Shown piece after piece: positions 17,165 through 25,510 of a stretch of 64,000 bases of DNA. Under the pieces are notes generated by a model. The model was not told where the DNA came from and searched no databases. It saw only the letters and a list, made by a program, of their open reading frames with translations. The position numbers and the translations under genes are program-made. Source of the DNA: Rhodococcus sp. B50 (GTDB taxonomy: Bacteria > Actinomycetota > Actinomycetes > Mycobacteriales > Mycobacteriaceae); contig NZ_WPAG02000002.1 in the NCBI RefSeq assembly GCF_013602415.1, positions 2,917,480 to 2,981,479 on the forward strand, read 5' to 3'. Positions within the stretch are counted from its first letter, which is position 1. Every line of letters begins with the position of its first letter.

Positions 17165-18416
17165 GTCGTTCGGTGACCTCTACAGGAAGGGCCGCGAAGC
17201 CTCGGACATTGGTGGAGTGGACGCGTTTGCAACGGTCCTCGTCGATCTCGTAGTCGGCGACGCGCCGGGCGAACTGTTCGAGTGCGATGTTCGCCTCGAG
17301 GCGGGCGAGATGCGCGCCGAGGCAGAAGTGAACTCCCCCACCGAAGCTGGCGATCTTCTGGGAGCTGTCGCGTCCGATGCGGAAGTCGTCGGCGGCGTCG
17401 AAGACGTCGGAGTCGCGGTTGGCGGAGCCGATGAGCAGCAGGACCTTGTCGCCGGAACGGATGGTGGCGTCGTGCAGGTCGATGTCGTCGACGGCGGTGC
17501 GGGCGACGATCTGGCTCGAGGTGTCGTAGCGGAGCGTCTCCTCCACCCATTGCGGTGCACGCGTGGGATCGCGGAGCACCCGCGACACCTCGGACTTGTC
17601 GTGCGCGCCCCAGTAGAGGGCGTTGCCGAGGAGTTTCGTGGTGGTCTCGTTGCCTGCGACCACCATGAGGAACATGAATCCGATGATCTCGTCGTCGGTG
17701 AGCCGGTCGCCGTCGATCTCGGCGGCCAGCAGCGCCGACGTGAGATCGGAGGTCTCCTGCTTCCGGCGCTCGGCGAGCATGTCGGCGTAGTAGCCGACCA
17801 GGTGCAGTGACGCCTCCATCGCGGCGACCGGTACGTCGAGCACACCCTCCTCGCGATGGACGACGAGGTCGGCGAGTCTGCGGATCTCGTCGCGATCGGA
17901 TTCGGGCACGCCCATGAGTTCGGAGATCACATCCATGGGCAGCTTGCCCGCGAACTCCGAGATCCAGTCGAATTCCCTTGCCTCGACGGCAGGTTCGAGA
18001 TAATGCAGGGTCAGCTCGAGGATGCGCTCCTCGAGGTCGGCGACGCGACGCGGGGTGAAGCCCTTGGAGACGAGGCGACGCATGCGCATGTGACGCGGGT
18101 CGTCCATCGCGAGGAAGGACATCACCTTGTGGGCGCCCGGGCCGTAGGCGGACGGATCGAGCGAGACACCGTTGGCACTCGAGAGCCGGGTGTTGTCGCG
18201 GAAGGCCGCGACGACGTCGGCGTGGCGGGACAGCGCCCAGAATTCGAGGTCGGGGTTGTAGTAGGCCGGTTCCTCCTCACGGAGGCGGCGGTAGGTGGGA
18301 TACGGATCGTCGTGGAAGGCGTAGTCGTACGGGTTGAAGACCACGGGGCCGAGCGTCGGTGGATCGGGCGATGCGGGCCCTGCGTGCGACGCGGAGCCCG
18401 GGGATGCCTGGATCAT
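17157..18416 (-). CDS. Cytochrome P450, CYP123-like
   Basis: A 419-aa P450 starts at ATG 18416 with GGAG upstream. It has the I-helix motif AGNETTT, the ExxR motif in EETLRYD, and the heme loop FGGGVHFCLGAH with Cys365. It lies where CYP123 (Rv0766c) lies in M. tuberculosis, directly before the SDR and CYP51, and is assigned to that group mainly by this context. The substrate is unknown. It should draw electrons from the operon's ferredoxin. Its start is 3 nt past the TetR stop. Confidence 0.88.
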   Translation of the reverse strand: MIQASPGSASHAGPASPDPPTLGPVVFNPYDYAFHDDPYPTYRRLREEEPAYYNPDLEFWALSRHADVVAAFRDNTRLSSANGVSLDPSAYGPGAHKVMSFLAMDDPRHMRMRRLVSKGFTPRRVADLEERILELTLHYLEPAVEAREFDWISEFAGKLPMDVISELMGVPESDRDEIRRLADLVVHREEGVLDVPVAAMEASLHLVGYYADMLAERRKQETSDLTSALLAAEIDGDRLTDDEIIGFMFLMVVAGNETTTKLLGNALYWGAHDKSEVSRVLRDPTRAPQWVEETLRYDTSSQIVARTAVDDIDLHDATIRSGDKVLLLIGSANRDSDVFDAADDFRIGRDSSQKIASFGGGVHFCLGAHLARLEANIALEQFARRVADYEIDEDRCKRVHSTNVRGFAALPVEVTERHA

Positions 18417-18419
18417 GGA

Positions 18420-18989
18420 TCACTCCAATAGAAGTCGGGCGGATGTCTCCAGCCTGTCGGCGAGTTTCTCGTAGGTGCCGTAGCCCATGCCGGCCCGGAC
18501 CAGCGCGCCGGCGTAGAGCAGTTCGAGTGCTTCGAGTTCGTCGGGATCGGAGTCGGCGCCGAGTGCCGCCGAGATCCGGTGACGGATGTCGAGTCCGATG
18601 CGCGCGCGCAGGTGTTCGACATCCGGGTCGTGACCGAGCAGTGCACTGGTGACGGCAGCGGCGAGTTCCGGTTCGTCGGCCAGCAGCAGCGCGATTCCCC
18701 GGAGTACCGCGACCACGCGATCGGCACGGCTCGTGTTCCCGGCGTCGGCCGCGTCGGCCGTGGCAGCGTTGGCCAACCGGCGCCAGAACACTTCGGCGAC
18801 GAGGTGTTCCTTGGACGAGAAGTAGGTGTAGGCCGTGGCCGGGGCGACTCCGGCACGGGCGGCGACCATGCGCACCGTCAGCCCCGCGAATCCCTCCTCG
18901 CGGAGCACCTCGACCGCGGCCTGCGTGAGCCTCGCTACCGTGTCGGCCTGCTTCTCTGTCAGGCGACGACGGGTCGATTCGAGATTCAC
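18420..18989 (-). CDS. TetR-family regulator of the CYP51 operon (Rv0767c-like)
   Basis: About 189 aa from GTG 18989. The helix-turn-helix is LTVRMVAARAGVAPATAYTY followed by FSSKEHL. An ATG at 19013 is in frame, but it falls inside the predicted -10 element (19015-19010) and operator, so GTG 18989 is the better start. The first residues would then be MNLESTRRRLTEKQ. No clear ribosome site precedes it, so the message may be nearly leaderless. It heads the CYP51 operon and has an operator-like repeat directly at its promoter. The same repeat lies at the aldA promoter, so it probably controls both units. Confidence 0.85.
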   Translation of the reverse strand: MNLESTRRRLTEKQADTVARLTQAAVEVLREEGFAGLTVRMVAARAGVAPATAYTYFSSKEHLVAEVFWRRLANAATADAADAGNTSRADRVVAVLRGIALLLADEPELAAAVTSALLGHDPDVEHLRARIGLDIRHRISAALGADSDPDELEALELLYAGALVRAGMGYGTYEKLADRLETSARLLLE

Positions 18990-18992
18990 ATT

Positions 18993-19038
18993 TCTGGACA
19001 CGTGTCTGGACATTACTACGGTCGAGTGGGGTCGGCAA
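18993..19038 (-). promoter_or_regulatory. Promoter and operator (site A) of the TetR-CYP51 operon
   Basis: On the minus strand a -35-like TTGCCG (19038-19033) is followed after 17 nt by -10-like TAATGT (19015-19010). The element TGTCCAGACACGTGTCCAGA (19012-18993) overlaps the -10. It contains two direct GTCCAG units 12 bp apart around the palindrome GACACGTGTC. A 17/20 match occurs before aldA at 21978-21997. Confidence 0.68.
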
Positions 19039-19065
19039 TGCCCAGAATGCGGTCATACGCCGAAT

Positions 19066-20292
19066 TCAGCGCTGTCGTGGGTAGATACGGACGGGCATCG
19101 ACTTGATGCCGTTGATGAAGTTCGACCGCAGCCGCCGCGGCTCACCCGCCGGCTCGACCCGATCGATACGGGCCGCGAGGGTCTCGAACATCACGCGCAA
19201 TTCGAGCCGCGCCAGATGCGCTCCGAGACAGAAATGCACGCCCGTCCCTCCGAAGGCGACGTGCGGATTGTGTTCCCGCCCGATGTCGAAGGCGTGCGGT
19301 TCGTCGAAGACGTCCTCGTCGCGGTTCGCGCTCGGGTAGTACACGATCACCTTGTCGCCCCGCTCGAGCCGCTGGTCGCCGATCGACACCGGGCAGGTGG
19401 GCGTGCGGCGGAAGCCCAGCACGGGGCTGACCCATCGCAGAATCTCCTCCACGGCGCTGTCCACGAGTCCGGGATCGTCCTGCAACCGGCGCCATTGCCC
19501 GGGATGGTCGACGAAGGCCTGCATCCCACCCGAGATCGCGTTGCGTGTCGTCTCGTTGCCCGCGATCACGAGCAGGACGAAGAACATGTCGAACTCCATC
19601 TCGCCGAGCGTGTCGCCGTTCTCGTCGGGGCACACCAGCTTCGAGACGATGTCGTCGCGCGGTTCGACGCGTCGCTGCGCGGCGATCTCGTTGGCGTACA
19701 GGAAGACCTCGGCGGCGGCGAGCTCACCGTCCTCCTGGGTGGTGCCGTATTCGGGGTCGTCCCAGCCGATCATTCGGTTCGACCAGTCGTACAGCTTCCC
19801 GACGTCCTCCGCCGGCGCGCCGAGCAGCGCTGCGATCACCTCCAGCGGGAGGGGCGCCGAGATCGCCGGGACGAAGTCGATCACCGCGCCGTCGCGCCCG
19901 GCCTCGATCGCTGCGTCGACGGTGCGTTCGCACGTCCGCCGGATGCGGTCCTCGAGCGTCTTGACCATGCGCGGGGTGAAGCCCCGGCTGACGAGCTGCC
20001 GCAGGCGGGTGTGATCCGGCGGGTCGAGGTTGAGCAGCATGGACGCCTGTTTCAGGCGCGTCTCCTCGTCGAAATCGTCTATCTGGGTGGTCCCGAGCGC
20101 CGAGGAGAAGGTCGCGCTGTCGCGGGAGACCGCGACGACGTCGGCGTGCCGGGTGACCGCCCAGAAGCCTTCGCCGCCGGTCTCGGGTTGTCGGTGGACC
20201 GGACAGGTGCGCCGCAATTCCGAGAAGTAGTCGTGCGGAACCTCCTTCGCGAAGACGTCGGGGTTCTTGAGATCCGTGGGTGATGTCGTCAT
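19066..20292 (-). CDS. Cytochrome P450, CYP124/125/142-like clade
   Basis: A 408-aa P450. The stretches MLLNLDPPDHTRLRQLVSRG, FTPRMVKTLED and DWSNRMIGWDDPEY are typical of the CYP125/CYP124/CYP142 group that hydroxylates the terminal carbon of cholesterol or methyl-branched lipid side chains. The I-helix is AGNETTRN and the heme loop is FGGTGVHFCLGAH with Cys355. It is transcribed leftward and is divergent from a WHG-type TetR gene. The P450 in this position has no counterpart between Rv0767c and Rv0768, so it looks like part of an inserted module. The exact subfamily cannot be fixed by eye. Confidence 0.85.
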   Translation of the reverse strand: MTTSPTDLKNPDVFAKEVPHDYFSELRRTCPVHRQPETGGEGFWAVTRHADVVAVSRDSATFSSALGTTQIDDFDEETRLKQASMLLNLDPPDHTRLRQLVSRGFTPRMVKTLEDRIRRTCERTVDAAIEAGRDGAVIDFVPAISAPLPLEVIAALLGAPAEDVGKLYDWSNRMIGWDDPEYGTTQEDGELAAAEVFLYANEIAAQRRVEPRDDIVSKLVCPDENGDTLGEMEFDMFFVLLVIAGNETTRNAISGGMQAFVDHPGQWRRLQDDPGLVDSAVEEILRWVSPVLGFRRTPTCPVSIGDQRLERGDKVIVYYPSANRDEDVFDEPHAFDIGREHNPHVAFGGTGVHFCLGAHLARLELRVMFETLAARIDRVEPAGEPRRLRSNFINGIKSMPVRIYPRQR

Positions 20293-20312
20293 GAAGCCGC
20301 CCTCGTTGCGGG

Positions 20313-20374
20313 TGTACGAATGGCCTTCGTTTACAAGCTACTCATCTTCGTTTCGAATGGAAGACCCTTAGACT
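20313..20374. promoter_or_regulatory. Divergent promoter with repeated CGAATGG / TTCGTTT elements
   Basis: An imperfect inverted repeat TGTACGAA-TGGCC-TTCGTTTACA lies at 20313-20335. A second TTCG-TTT-CGAA palindrome lies at 20347-20357. CGAATGG occurs in both (20317-20323 and 20354-20360). For the rightward TetR gene, TTCGTT (20347-20352) and TAGACT (20369-20374) with a 16-nt spacer form a plausible promoter whose start point falls at the ATG. Confidence 0.5.
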
Positions 20375-20380
20375 GTTTTC

Positions 20381-20977
20381 ATGGCAGGCGACAACTCCCG
20401 GCCCGTGCGGCGGCGAACACTGACCCGCGACAAGGTCGTCGCAGCAGCGCTCGGAATCGTCGACGAGCTCGGATGGGACGGGCTCACGATGAGCACCCTG
20501 TCGTCGCAGCTGGGAATCGTCACTGCCTCGCTGTACAACCACGTCCGCAATCTCGACGACGTGCGGGCGGCCGTGCAGATCCGCGCGATGACCGATCTGG
20601 GAGCACATCTGCGCGAGGTCGCCATGGGCCGCAGCGGACTCGACGGACTGCGCGCGCTGATCGACGCCCACCACGCCTGGGCCGTCGATCATCCCCGCCG
20701 CTACGGAGCGCTGACCACCGCGCCGGTGGATCGCGACGGGCTCCTCGCGGCCGCACTGGACGCGAACGTCGCCCTGCGCACGATGCTCGCGTCCTGCGGG
20801 GTACCCCAGGAGGAGACACTCGAGGCCGCGATCGGCATGTTCGCAGCTCTGCACGGTTTTGCGGTCCTGCAGGGCAGCGGTTTCCTCGGCGACGAACTCG
20901 ACCTCGACCACGTCTACGAGACCGTCGTGCGCGGAGTTCTGGCCGGCGTGACCCTCGACCCGACGAAGACGCGCTAG
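20381..20977 (+). CDS. TetR-family regulator with WHG-type C-terminal domain
   Basis: A 198-aa regulator. The helix-turn-helix is LTMSTLSSQLGIVTASLYNH followed by VRNLDDV. The C-terminal half (AIGMFAALHGFAVLQGSGF) is of the TetR-WHG type. There is no ribosome site before ATG 20381, and a -10-like TAGACT ends 6 nt upstream, so the transcript is probably leaderless. It is divergent from the CYP124/125-like gene and precedes a DUF2236 gene by 46 nt. The repeated elements between the divergent genes are its likely targets. Ligand unknown. Confidence 0.83.
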   Translation: MAGDNSRPVRRRTLTRDKVVAAALGIVDELGWDGLTMSTLSSQLGIVTASLYNHVRNLDDVRAAVQIRAMTDLGAHLREVAMGRSGLDGLRALIDAHHAWAVDHPRRYGALTTAPVDRDGLLAAALDANVALRTMLASCGVPQEETLEAAIGMFAALHGFAVLQGSGFLGDELDLDHVYETVVRGVLAGVTLDPTKTR

Positions 20978-21023
20978 AGTGACACCCATCAACTGAACAC
21001 GTCCGTCTTCAGATGGAGGGGTC

Positions 21024-21854
21024 ATGCGGACGATCGACACTCTCGGCGATCTCGTCTCACCACTCGGCGGCACGATCAACGCCGCCAACGTCATCATGCA
21101 GCTCGCCCATCCCGGCGTCGGCCAGGGCGTCGTCGACAGCACGGTCGACTCCGGCCGGGCCGATCTCCATCCGATCAAACGGGCCCGCACGACCGGCACG
21201 TATCTCGCGGTCGCGGTATTCGGTACCGCCGCCGATCGCGACTTCGTGCGGGAGTCGGTGCGGAAGATCCATGCCCGGGTCGCCTCACCGCCCGGCGCGG
21301 AGGTCCGCTACAGCGCCAACTCCCCCGCCCTGCAGCTGTGGGTGGCGGTCTGCCTGCTCAAGTACTTCATCGATCAGCACGAGTTCCTGTACGGCCCCCT
21401 CACCGAGGAGCAGTACGCCCGGGTTCTGCGCGACGGCGCACCCCTCGCGACGACGCTGAACGTGCGACCGGAGTCGTGGCCCACGACCCGCGAGGAGTAC
21501 GAGGAGCTGTGGAAGGCCGGCCTCGCCGACATCTCCATGAACGAGCACGTGCGCGAGTACCTCACCGAACTCTGCAATCTCGCGTTCCTCGAGGTGCGCC
21601 TCGGATCACTGGGCCGCGGGATCCACCGGCTGCTCGGCAGGTCGTTCGAACTGATCACCCGTGGTGCACTGCCGCCCGAGTTCCGCGACGTCATGCACTA
21701 CGAGTGGACCGCCGACGACCAGCGCCGCTTCGACCGCTATCTCGTGGCGGTCCGGCGTCTGCACCGCGTCACGCCGTGGATGTGGCCGTTGCTGTGGAAG
21801 ATCTACCTGCTCGATCTGCGCACCCGACGACGCCTCGGGCTGCGCGTGTTCTGA
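21024..21854 (+). CDS. DUF2236 / MpaB-type oxygenase-like protein
   Basis: A 276-aa protein with GGAGGGG before ATG 21024. Features of the DUF2236 family are the N-terminal NVIMQLAHPGVGQGVVDST, the central LQLWVAVCLLKYFIDQHEFL and the C-terminal basic hydrophobic tail VTPWMWPLLWKIYLLDLRTR. The family includes heme-dependent oxygenases such as rubber oxygenase Lcp and MpaB, in which conserved His and Arg act around a b-type heme. The substrate here is unknown. Together with the adjacent P450 and TetR it may form a small oxidative module. A strong hairpin follows. Confidence 0.75.
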   Translation: MRTIDTLGDLVSPLGGTINAANVIMQLAHPGVGQGVVDSTVDSGRADLHPIKRARTTGTYLAVAVFGTAADRDFVRESVRKIHARVASPPGAEVRYSANSPALQLWVAVCLLKYFIDQHEFLYGPLTEEQYARVLRDGAPLATTLNVRPESWPTTREEYEELWKAGLADISMNEHVREYLTELCNLAFLEVRLGSLGRGIHRLLGRSFELITRGALPPEFRDVMHYEWTADDQRRFDRYLVAVRRLHRVTPWMWPLLWKIYLLDLRTRRRLGLRVF

Positions 21855-21880
21855 CCGGCACCCGCCGGACCCTCGTCGAG

Positions 21881-21928
21881 ACCGGTGTTGTGCGCGAGAA
21901 TGTCGAATTCTTCGTACACAACACCGGT
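21881..21928 (+). terminator. Long stem-loop terminator after the DUF2236 gene
   Basis: ACCGGTGTTGTG (21881-21892) pairs perfectly with CACAACACCGGT (21917-21928), and an inner AGAAT/ATTCT stem extends it. TTT follows at once and TTTT soon after. It insulates the aldA promoter. Confidence 0.75.
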
Positions 21929-21950
21929 TTCGCCCGTTTTCGACGAACCG

Positions 21951-22000
21951 TTGCGTTCTGTCGCGTCGCCGAACTATAGTCCAGACACCTGTCCAGGACA
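21951..22000 (+). promoter_or_regulatory. aldA promoter and operator (site B)
   Basis: TTGCGT (21951-21956) and TATAGT (21975-21980), 18 nt apart, form a promoter. The element AGTCCAGACACCTGTCCAGG (21978-21997) overlaps and follows the -10. It repeats site A at 17 of 20 positions, with the same 12-bp phasing of its two GTCCAG units and the same orientation relative to transcription. Confidence 0.68.
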
Positions 22001-22015
22001 TCAGGGAAGGTCTCG

Positions 22016-23485
22016 ATGACGCTTCGCCCCACCGACAGCTCCACTCTCCTGATCGACGGAAAACTCGTGCCCGGCAGCGGAGGCACCTTCGGTGTCACCG
22101 ACCCGAGCACCGAGGAGTTACTCGGCCACGCGGCGGACGGCACCGCAGCCGACATGGATACCGCGATCGCGGCCGCGCGCCGAGCCTTCGACGACACCGA
22201 CTGGTCGCGCGACCACGCTTTCCGGGCCCATTGCCTCCGGCAGTTGCGCGACGCCCTGCGCGAGCACATCGAGGAACTGCGCGAGATCACCATCGCCGAG
22301 GTCGGCGCCCCCCGATTCCTCACGAGCGCCGCCCATCTCGAAGGACCCGTCGACGACCTGCTCTACTTCGCCGACCTCGCCGAGAACTATTCGTGGATGC
22401 AGGATCTCGGCAACGCCTCCCCCATGGGCATCGCGACCCACCGCTATCTGCTCAAGGAGGCGGTCGGGGTCGTCGGGGCCATCACCCCGTGGAATTTTCC
22501 GCACCAGATCAACTTCGCCAAGCTCGGACCCGCCCTCGCCGCCGGGAACACCGTGGTGCTCAAACCCGCACCCGACACCCCGTGGTGCGCGGCCCTGGTC
22601 GGGAGGATCGCGGCCGAGGAGACCGACATCCCGCCGGGTGTGCTGAACATCGTCACCTCGAGCGACCACCGGCTCGGCGCACAGCTGAGCGAGGATCCGC
22701 GCGTCGACCTGGTCTCGTTCACCGGCTCCACCGCGACCGGCCGAGCCGTGATGCGCGCGGCCGCCGAGACGCTCAAAGAGGTCTTCCTCGAACTCGGCGG
22801 CAAGTCGGCGTTCATCGTCCTCGACGACGCCGACCTACGCGGTGCCTGCTCGATGGCGGCCTTCACCGTCTGCACGCATGCCGGGCAGGGCTGCGCGATC
22901 ACCACTCGCCTGCTCGTCCCGCGCGAGCGCTACGACGAGGCCGTGGCGCTGACCGCGAAGTCCCTGAATGGCATCCGCCCCGGCGACCCGCGAGACCCCG
23001 GCACAATCTGCGGGCCGCTCATCTCCGAGAAACAACGGCAGCGCGTCGAGGGCTACATCCGCCTCGCCGTCGAGGAAGGCGGCACGATCGCCGCCGGTGG
23101 CGGACGTCCCGCCGAACACGAGCGGGGATTCTTCGTCGAACCCACCCTCGTCGCCGGTCTCGACAACTCCGCTCGGGTGGCACAGGAGGAGATCTTCGGT
23201 CCGGTCCTCGTGATCCTCCCCCACGAGGGCGACGACGACGCGATCCGCATCGCCAACGACTCCCCCTACGGCCTCTCGGGTTCGGTATACGGCACCGATC
23301 CCGATCGCGTCGCGCGGGTCGTGGCCGGTGTACGGACCGGGACGCTCGGCGTCAACGGCGGTATCTGGTACGCCGCCGACGCACCGTTCGGTGGCTACAA
23401 GCAGTCCGGGATCGGCCGCGAGATGGGTGTCGCCGGTTTCGAGGAGTACCTGGAGACCAAGCTCGTCGCCGAGCCCGCGAACTGA
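22016..23485 (+). CDS. aldA: NAD-dependent aldehyde dehydrogenase (Rv0768 AldA-like)
   Basis: A 489-aa ALDH superfamily enzyme starts at ATG 22016 with GGGAAGG upstream. The general-base Glu259 lies in LELGGK and the nucleophile Cys293 lies in GQGCAITTR. The cofactor-site text TPWNFPHQINFAK and SFTGSTATGR are also present. It oxidises an aldehyde to the acid; the substrate is unknown. It is the first gene of a rightward operon with an SDR, a beta-hydroxyacid dehydrogenase-like gene, a CMD gene and others, matching Rv0768-Rv0771 next to CYP51 in mycobacteria. Confidence 0.9.
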   Translation: MTLRPTDSSTLLIDGKLVPGSGGTFGVTDPSTEELLGHAADGTAADMDTAIAAARRAFDDTDWSRDHAFRAHCLRQLRDALREHIEELREITIAEVGAPRFLTSAAHLEGPVDDLLYFADLAENYSWMQDLGNASPMGIATHRYLLKEAVGVVGAITPWNFPHQINFAKLGPALAAGNTVVLKPAPDTPWCAALVGRIAAEETDIPPGVLNIVTSSDHRLGAQLSEDPRVDLVSFTGSTATGRAVMRAAAETLKEVFLELGGKSAFIVLDDADLRGACSMAAFTVCTHAGQGCAITTRLLVPRERYDEAVALTAKSLNGIRPGDPRDPGTICGPLISEKQRQRVEGYIRLAVEEGGTIAAGGGRPAEHERGFFVEPTLVAGLDNSARVAQEEIFGPVLVILPHEGDDDAIRIANDSPYGLSGSVYGTDPDRVARVVAGVRTGTLGVNGGIWYAADAPFGGYKQSGIGREMGVAGFEEYLETKLVAEPAN

Positions 23486-23511
23486 TCGCATCTTCCGAAA
23501 GGACCTACGAG

Positions 23512-24261
23512 ATGGCACGTTTCACAGGACGTACCGCGATCGTCACCGGCGCGGCCCAAGGCATCGGTGAGGCGTACGCCCGTGCGCTCGCCGCCGAGGG
23601 CGCGCAGGTGGTGGTCGCCGACCTGAATGCCGAACTCGGCGAACAGGTCGCCGAGCAGATCGTCGCCGACGGCGGTACCGCGACCTTCACCTCGGTCGAT
23701 GTGGCCGACACCGTCTCGGCCGAAGCACTCGCGGCGTCGACGGTGGAGACCTTCGGCGGCATCGACCACGTGGTCAACAACGCGGCCATCTACGGCGGTA
23801 TGAAACTCGATCTGCTGCTGACGGTTCCATGGGACTACTACAAGAAGTTCATGAGCGTGAACCTCGACGGCGCCCTCAACGTCACCCGCGCGGTGTGGCC
23901 GCACATGACGAAGAACGGCGGGTCGATCGTCAATCAGTCGTCGACGGCAGCATGGCTGTACTCGGGCTTCTACGGACTCGCGAAGGTCGGGATCAACGGA
24001 CTCACACAGCAACTCGCGGTGGAGCTCGGCGGATCGAACATCCGCATCAACGCGATCGCCCCCGGCCCCATCGACACCGAGGCGACCCGCACCACCACTC
24101 CCGCGAACATGGTCGCCGACATGGTGAAACAGCTTCCTCTCCAGCGGATGGGCACACCCGACGATCTCGTCGGCATGTGCCTGTTCCTGCTCTCCGGCGA
24201 GGCCGGATGGGTCACGGGGCAGATCTTCAACGTCGACGGCGGGCAGGTGATCCGCTCGTGA
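23512..24261 (+). CDS. Short-chain dehydrogenase/reductase (Rv0769-like)
   Basis: A 249-aa classical SDR with AAAGGA before ATG 23512. The cofactor motif is GAAQGIGEAYARALA, the NAG-equivalent is NNAAIYGG, the catalytic Ser lies in NQSSTAAW and the YxxxK pair is YGLAK. ADLN after the second strand suggests NAD(H). The stop overlaps the next gene's GTG. It is part of the aldA operon and probably acts in the same pathway. Confidence 0.88.
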   Translation: MARFTGRTAIVTGAAQGIGEAYARALAAEGAQVVVADLNAELGEQVAEQIVADGGTATFTSVDVADTVSAEALAASTVETFGGIDHVVNNAAIYGGMKLDLLLTVPWDYYKKFMSVNLDGALNVTRAVWPHMTKNGGSIVNQSSTAAWLYSGFYGLAKVGINGLTQQLAVELGGSNIRINAIAPGPIDTEATRTTTPANMVADMVKQLPLQRMGTPDDLVGMCLFLLSGEAGWVTGQIFNVDGGQVIRS

Positions 24262-25145
24262 CCGGACGCTACGGATACATCGGGCTGGGCAACATGGGCG
24301 CACCCATGGCCCGGCGGTTGCTCGACAGGCCGGGAGGCCTGACGGTGCTCGATACGCGACCCGAGGCCGTGACCCCGTTCGTCGAGGCCGGCGCGAAGGC
24401 CACGTCCTCTCCCGCCGAGTTGGCTGCCGAATGCGACATCGTCTCCATCACGGTCCTCGACGACACCCAGGTCCGCGACGTCGTGACCGGCCCCGACGGG
24501 GTGCTGTCCTCCGCCCGTCCCGGCACCGTCGTGGCAGTGCACTCGACGATCTCCGACACTACGGCCGTCGAACTCGCCGAGATCTGCGCGAGCAGGGGCA
24601 TCGATCTCGTCGACGCCCCCGTCAGCGGTGGAGCACCGGGTGCGAAGAACGGAACTCTCGCGGTGATGGTCGGCGCGAGCGACGACGCCTTCGGAAGAAT
24701 CGAGGAACCCTTCGGCAGCTTCGCGTCGCTCGTCGTGCACGCGGGGCCCGTCGGCTCCGGAACGCGGATGAAACTGGCCCGCAATCTGCTCCACTTCATC
24801 GCGTTCACCGCGGCAACGGAGGCGCAGCGGCTCGCCGAGGCCGCCGGGCTCGACATCACCGAACTCGGCAAGGTCGTCCGCCACACCGACGCGATCACCG
24901 GTGGCGCGGGTGCGATCATGTGGCGCGACAGTACGTCTCCGCTGGCACCGGAGGATTCGTGGTTCCCGATCTTTTCGCACGTCCGCGCCCTCGGCGAGAA
25001 GGATCTCGCGCTCGCACTCGATCTCGGCGACCGTCTCGGAATCGACCTTCCGCTGGGTGCGCGAGCGTTGACCGATCTCGGCCCCGGGCTCGGCGTCGGT
25101 ATCGGCGAGGTCGCGCAGACCCGTTCCCGGAAGGAGCCCGCATGA
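24258..25145 (+). CDS. 3-Hydroxyisobutyrate-dehydrogenase-family oxidoreductase (Rv0770-like)
   Basis: A 295-aa beta-hydroxyacid dehydrogenase-like protein. It has the N-terminal dinucleotide motif GYIGLGNMGAPMARRLL, the substrate-binding signature DAPVSGGAPGAKNGTLAVMV and the catalytic Lys in MKLARNLLH. GTG 24258 overlaps the SDR stop (GTGA), and its own stop overlaps the next ATG. Its substrate is unknown and need not be 3-hydroxyisobutyrate. Confidence 0.88.
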   Translation: MTGRYGYIGLGNMGAPMARRLLDRPGGLTVLDTRPEAVTPFVEAGAKATSSPAELAAECDIVSITVLDDTQVRDVVTGPDGVLSSARPGTVVAVHSTISDTTAVELAEICASRGIDLVDAPVSGGAPGAKNGTLAVMVGASDDAFGRIEEPFGSFASLVVHAGPVGSGTRMKLARNLLHFIAFTAATEAQRLAEAAGLDITELGKVVRHTDAITGGAGAIMWRDSTSPLAPEDSWFPIFSHVRALGEKDLALALDLGDRLGIDLPLGARALTDLGPGLGVGIGEVAQTRSRKEPA

Positions 25146-25510
25146 CGGACGACACCCGCCGCCGCGGCCTGGAGATGATGTCGAAGGTCTACGGCTGGGA
25201 GATGCAGGACGGCCCGGGAGATCATTTCGCCGTCACCGCCGACCATCTGTTCGCGGACATCTGGTCGCGGCCCGGACTGAGCATCCGCGACCGTCGACTC
25301 CTGCTCCTCGGCGCCCTCACCGCGCAGGGACTCACCGACGTCGCGGAGATCCAGATCGCGGCGGCCCTGCACAACGAGGAACTCGACGAACAGCAACTCC
25401 GCGAGATCGCCTTGTTCCTCTGCCATTACGTCGGGTGGCCGCTGGGCACGAAGCTCGATTCGACGATCGGCAGCGTGCTGCACAAGCGGCGGGCCGCGAA
25501 CCGGTCGTGA
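25142..25510 (+). CDS. Carboxymuconolactone decarboxylase family protein (Rv0771-like)
   Basis: A 122-aa all-helical CMD-family protein. GLEMMSKVYGWEMQDG at the N-terminus and SIRDRRLLLLGALTAQGL in the middle are the family pattern. The CxxC of AhpD-type peroxidase members is absent, so this is the decarboxylase-like or unknown branch. AAGGAG precedes ATG 25142. It is tightly coupled at both ends to neighbours in the aldA operon. Confidence 0.85.
   Translation: MTDDTRRRGLEMMSKVYGWEMQDGPGDHFAVTADHLFADIWSRPGLSIRDRRLLLLGALTAQGLTDVAEIQIAAALHNEELDEQQLREIALFLCHYVGWPLGTKLDSTIGSVLHKRRAANRS

Noticed and set aside
19013..19013. ATG 19013 as the start of the CYP51-operon TetR gene
   Set aside because: It lies inside the predicted -10 and operator; GTG 18989 lies after the expected transcription start.
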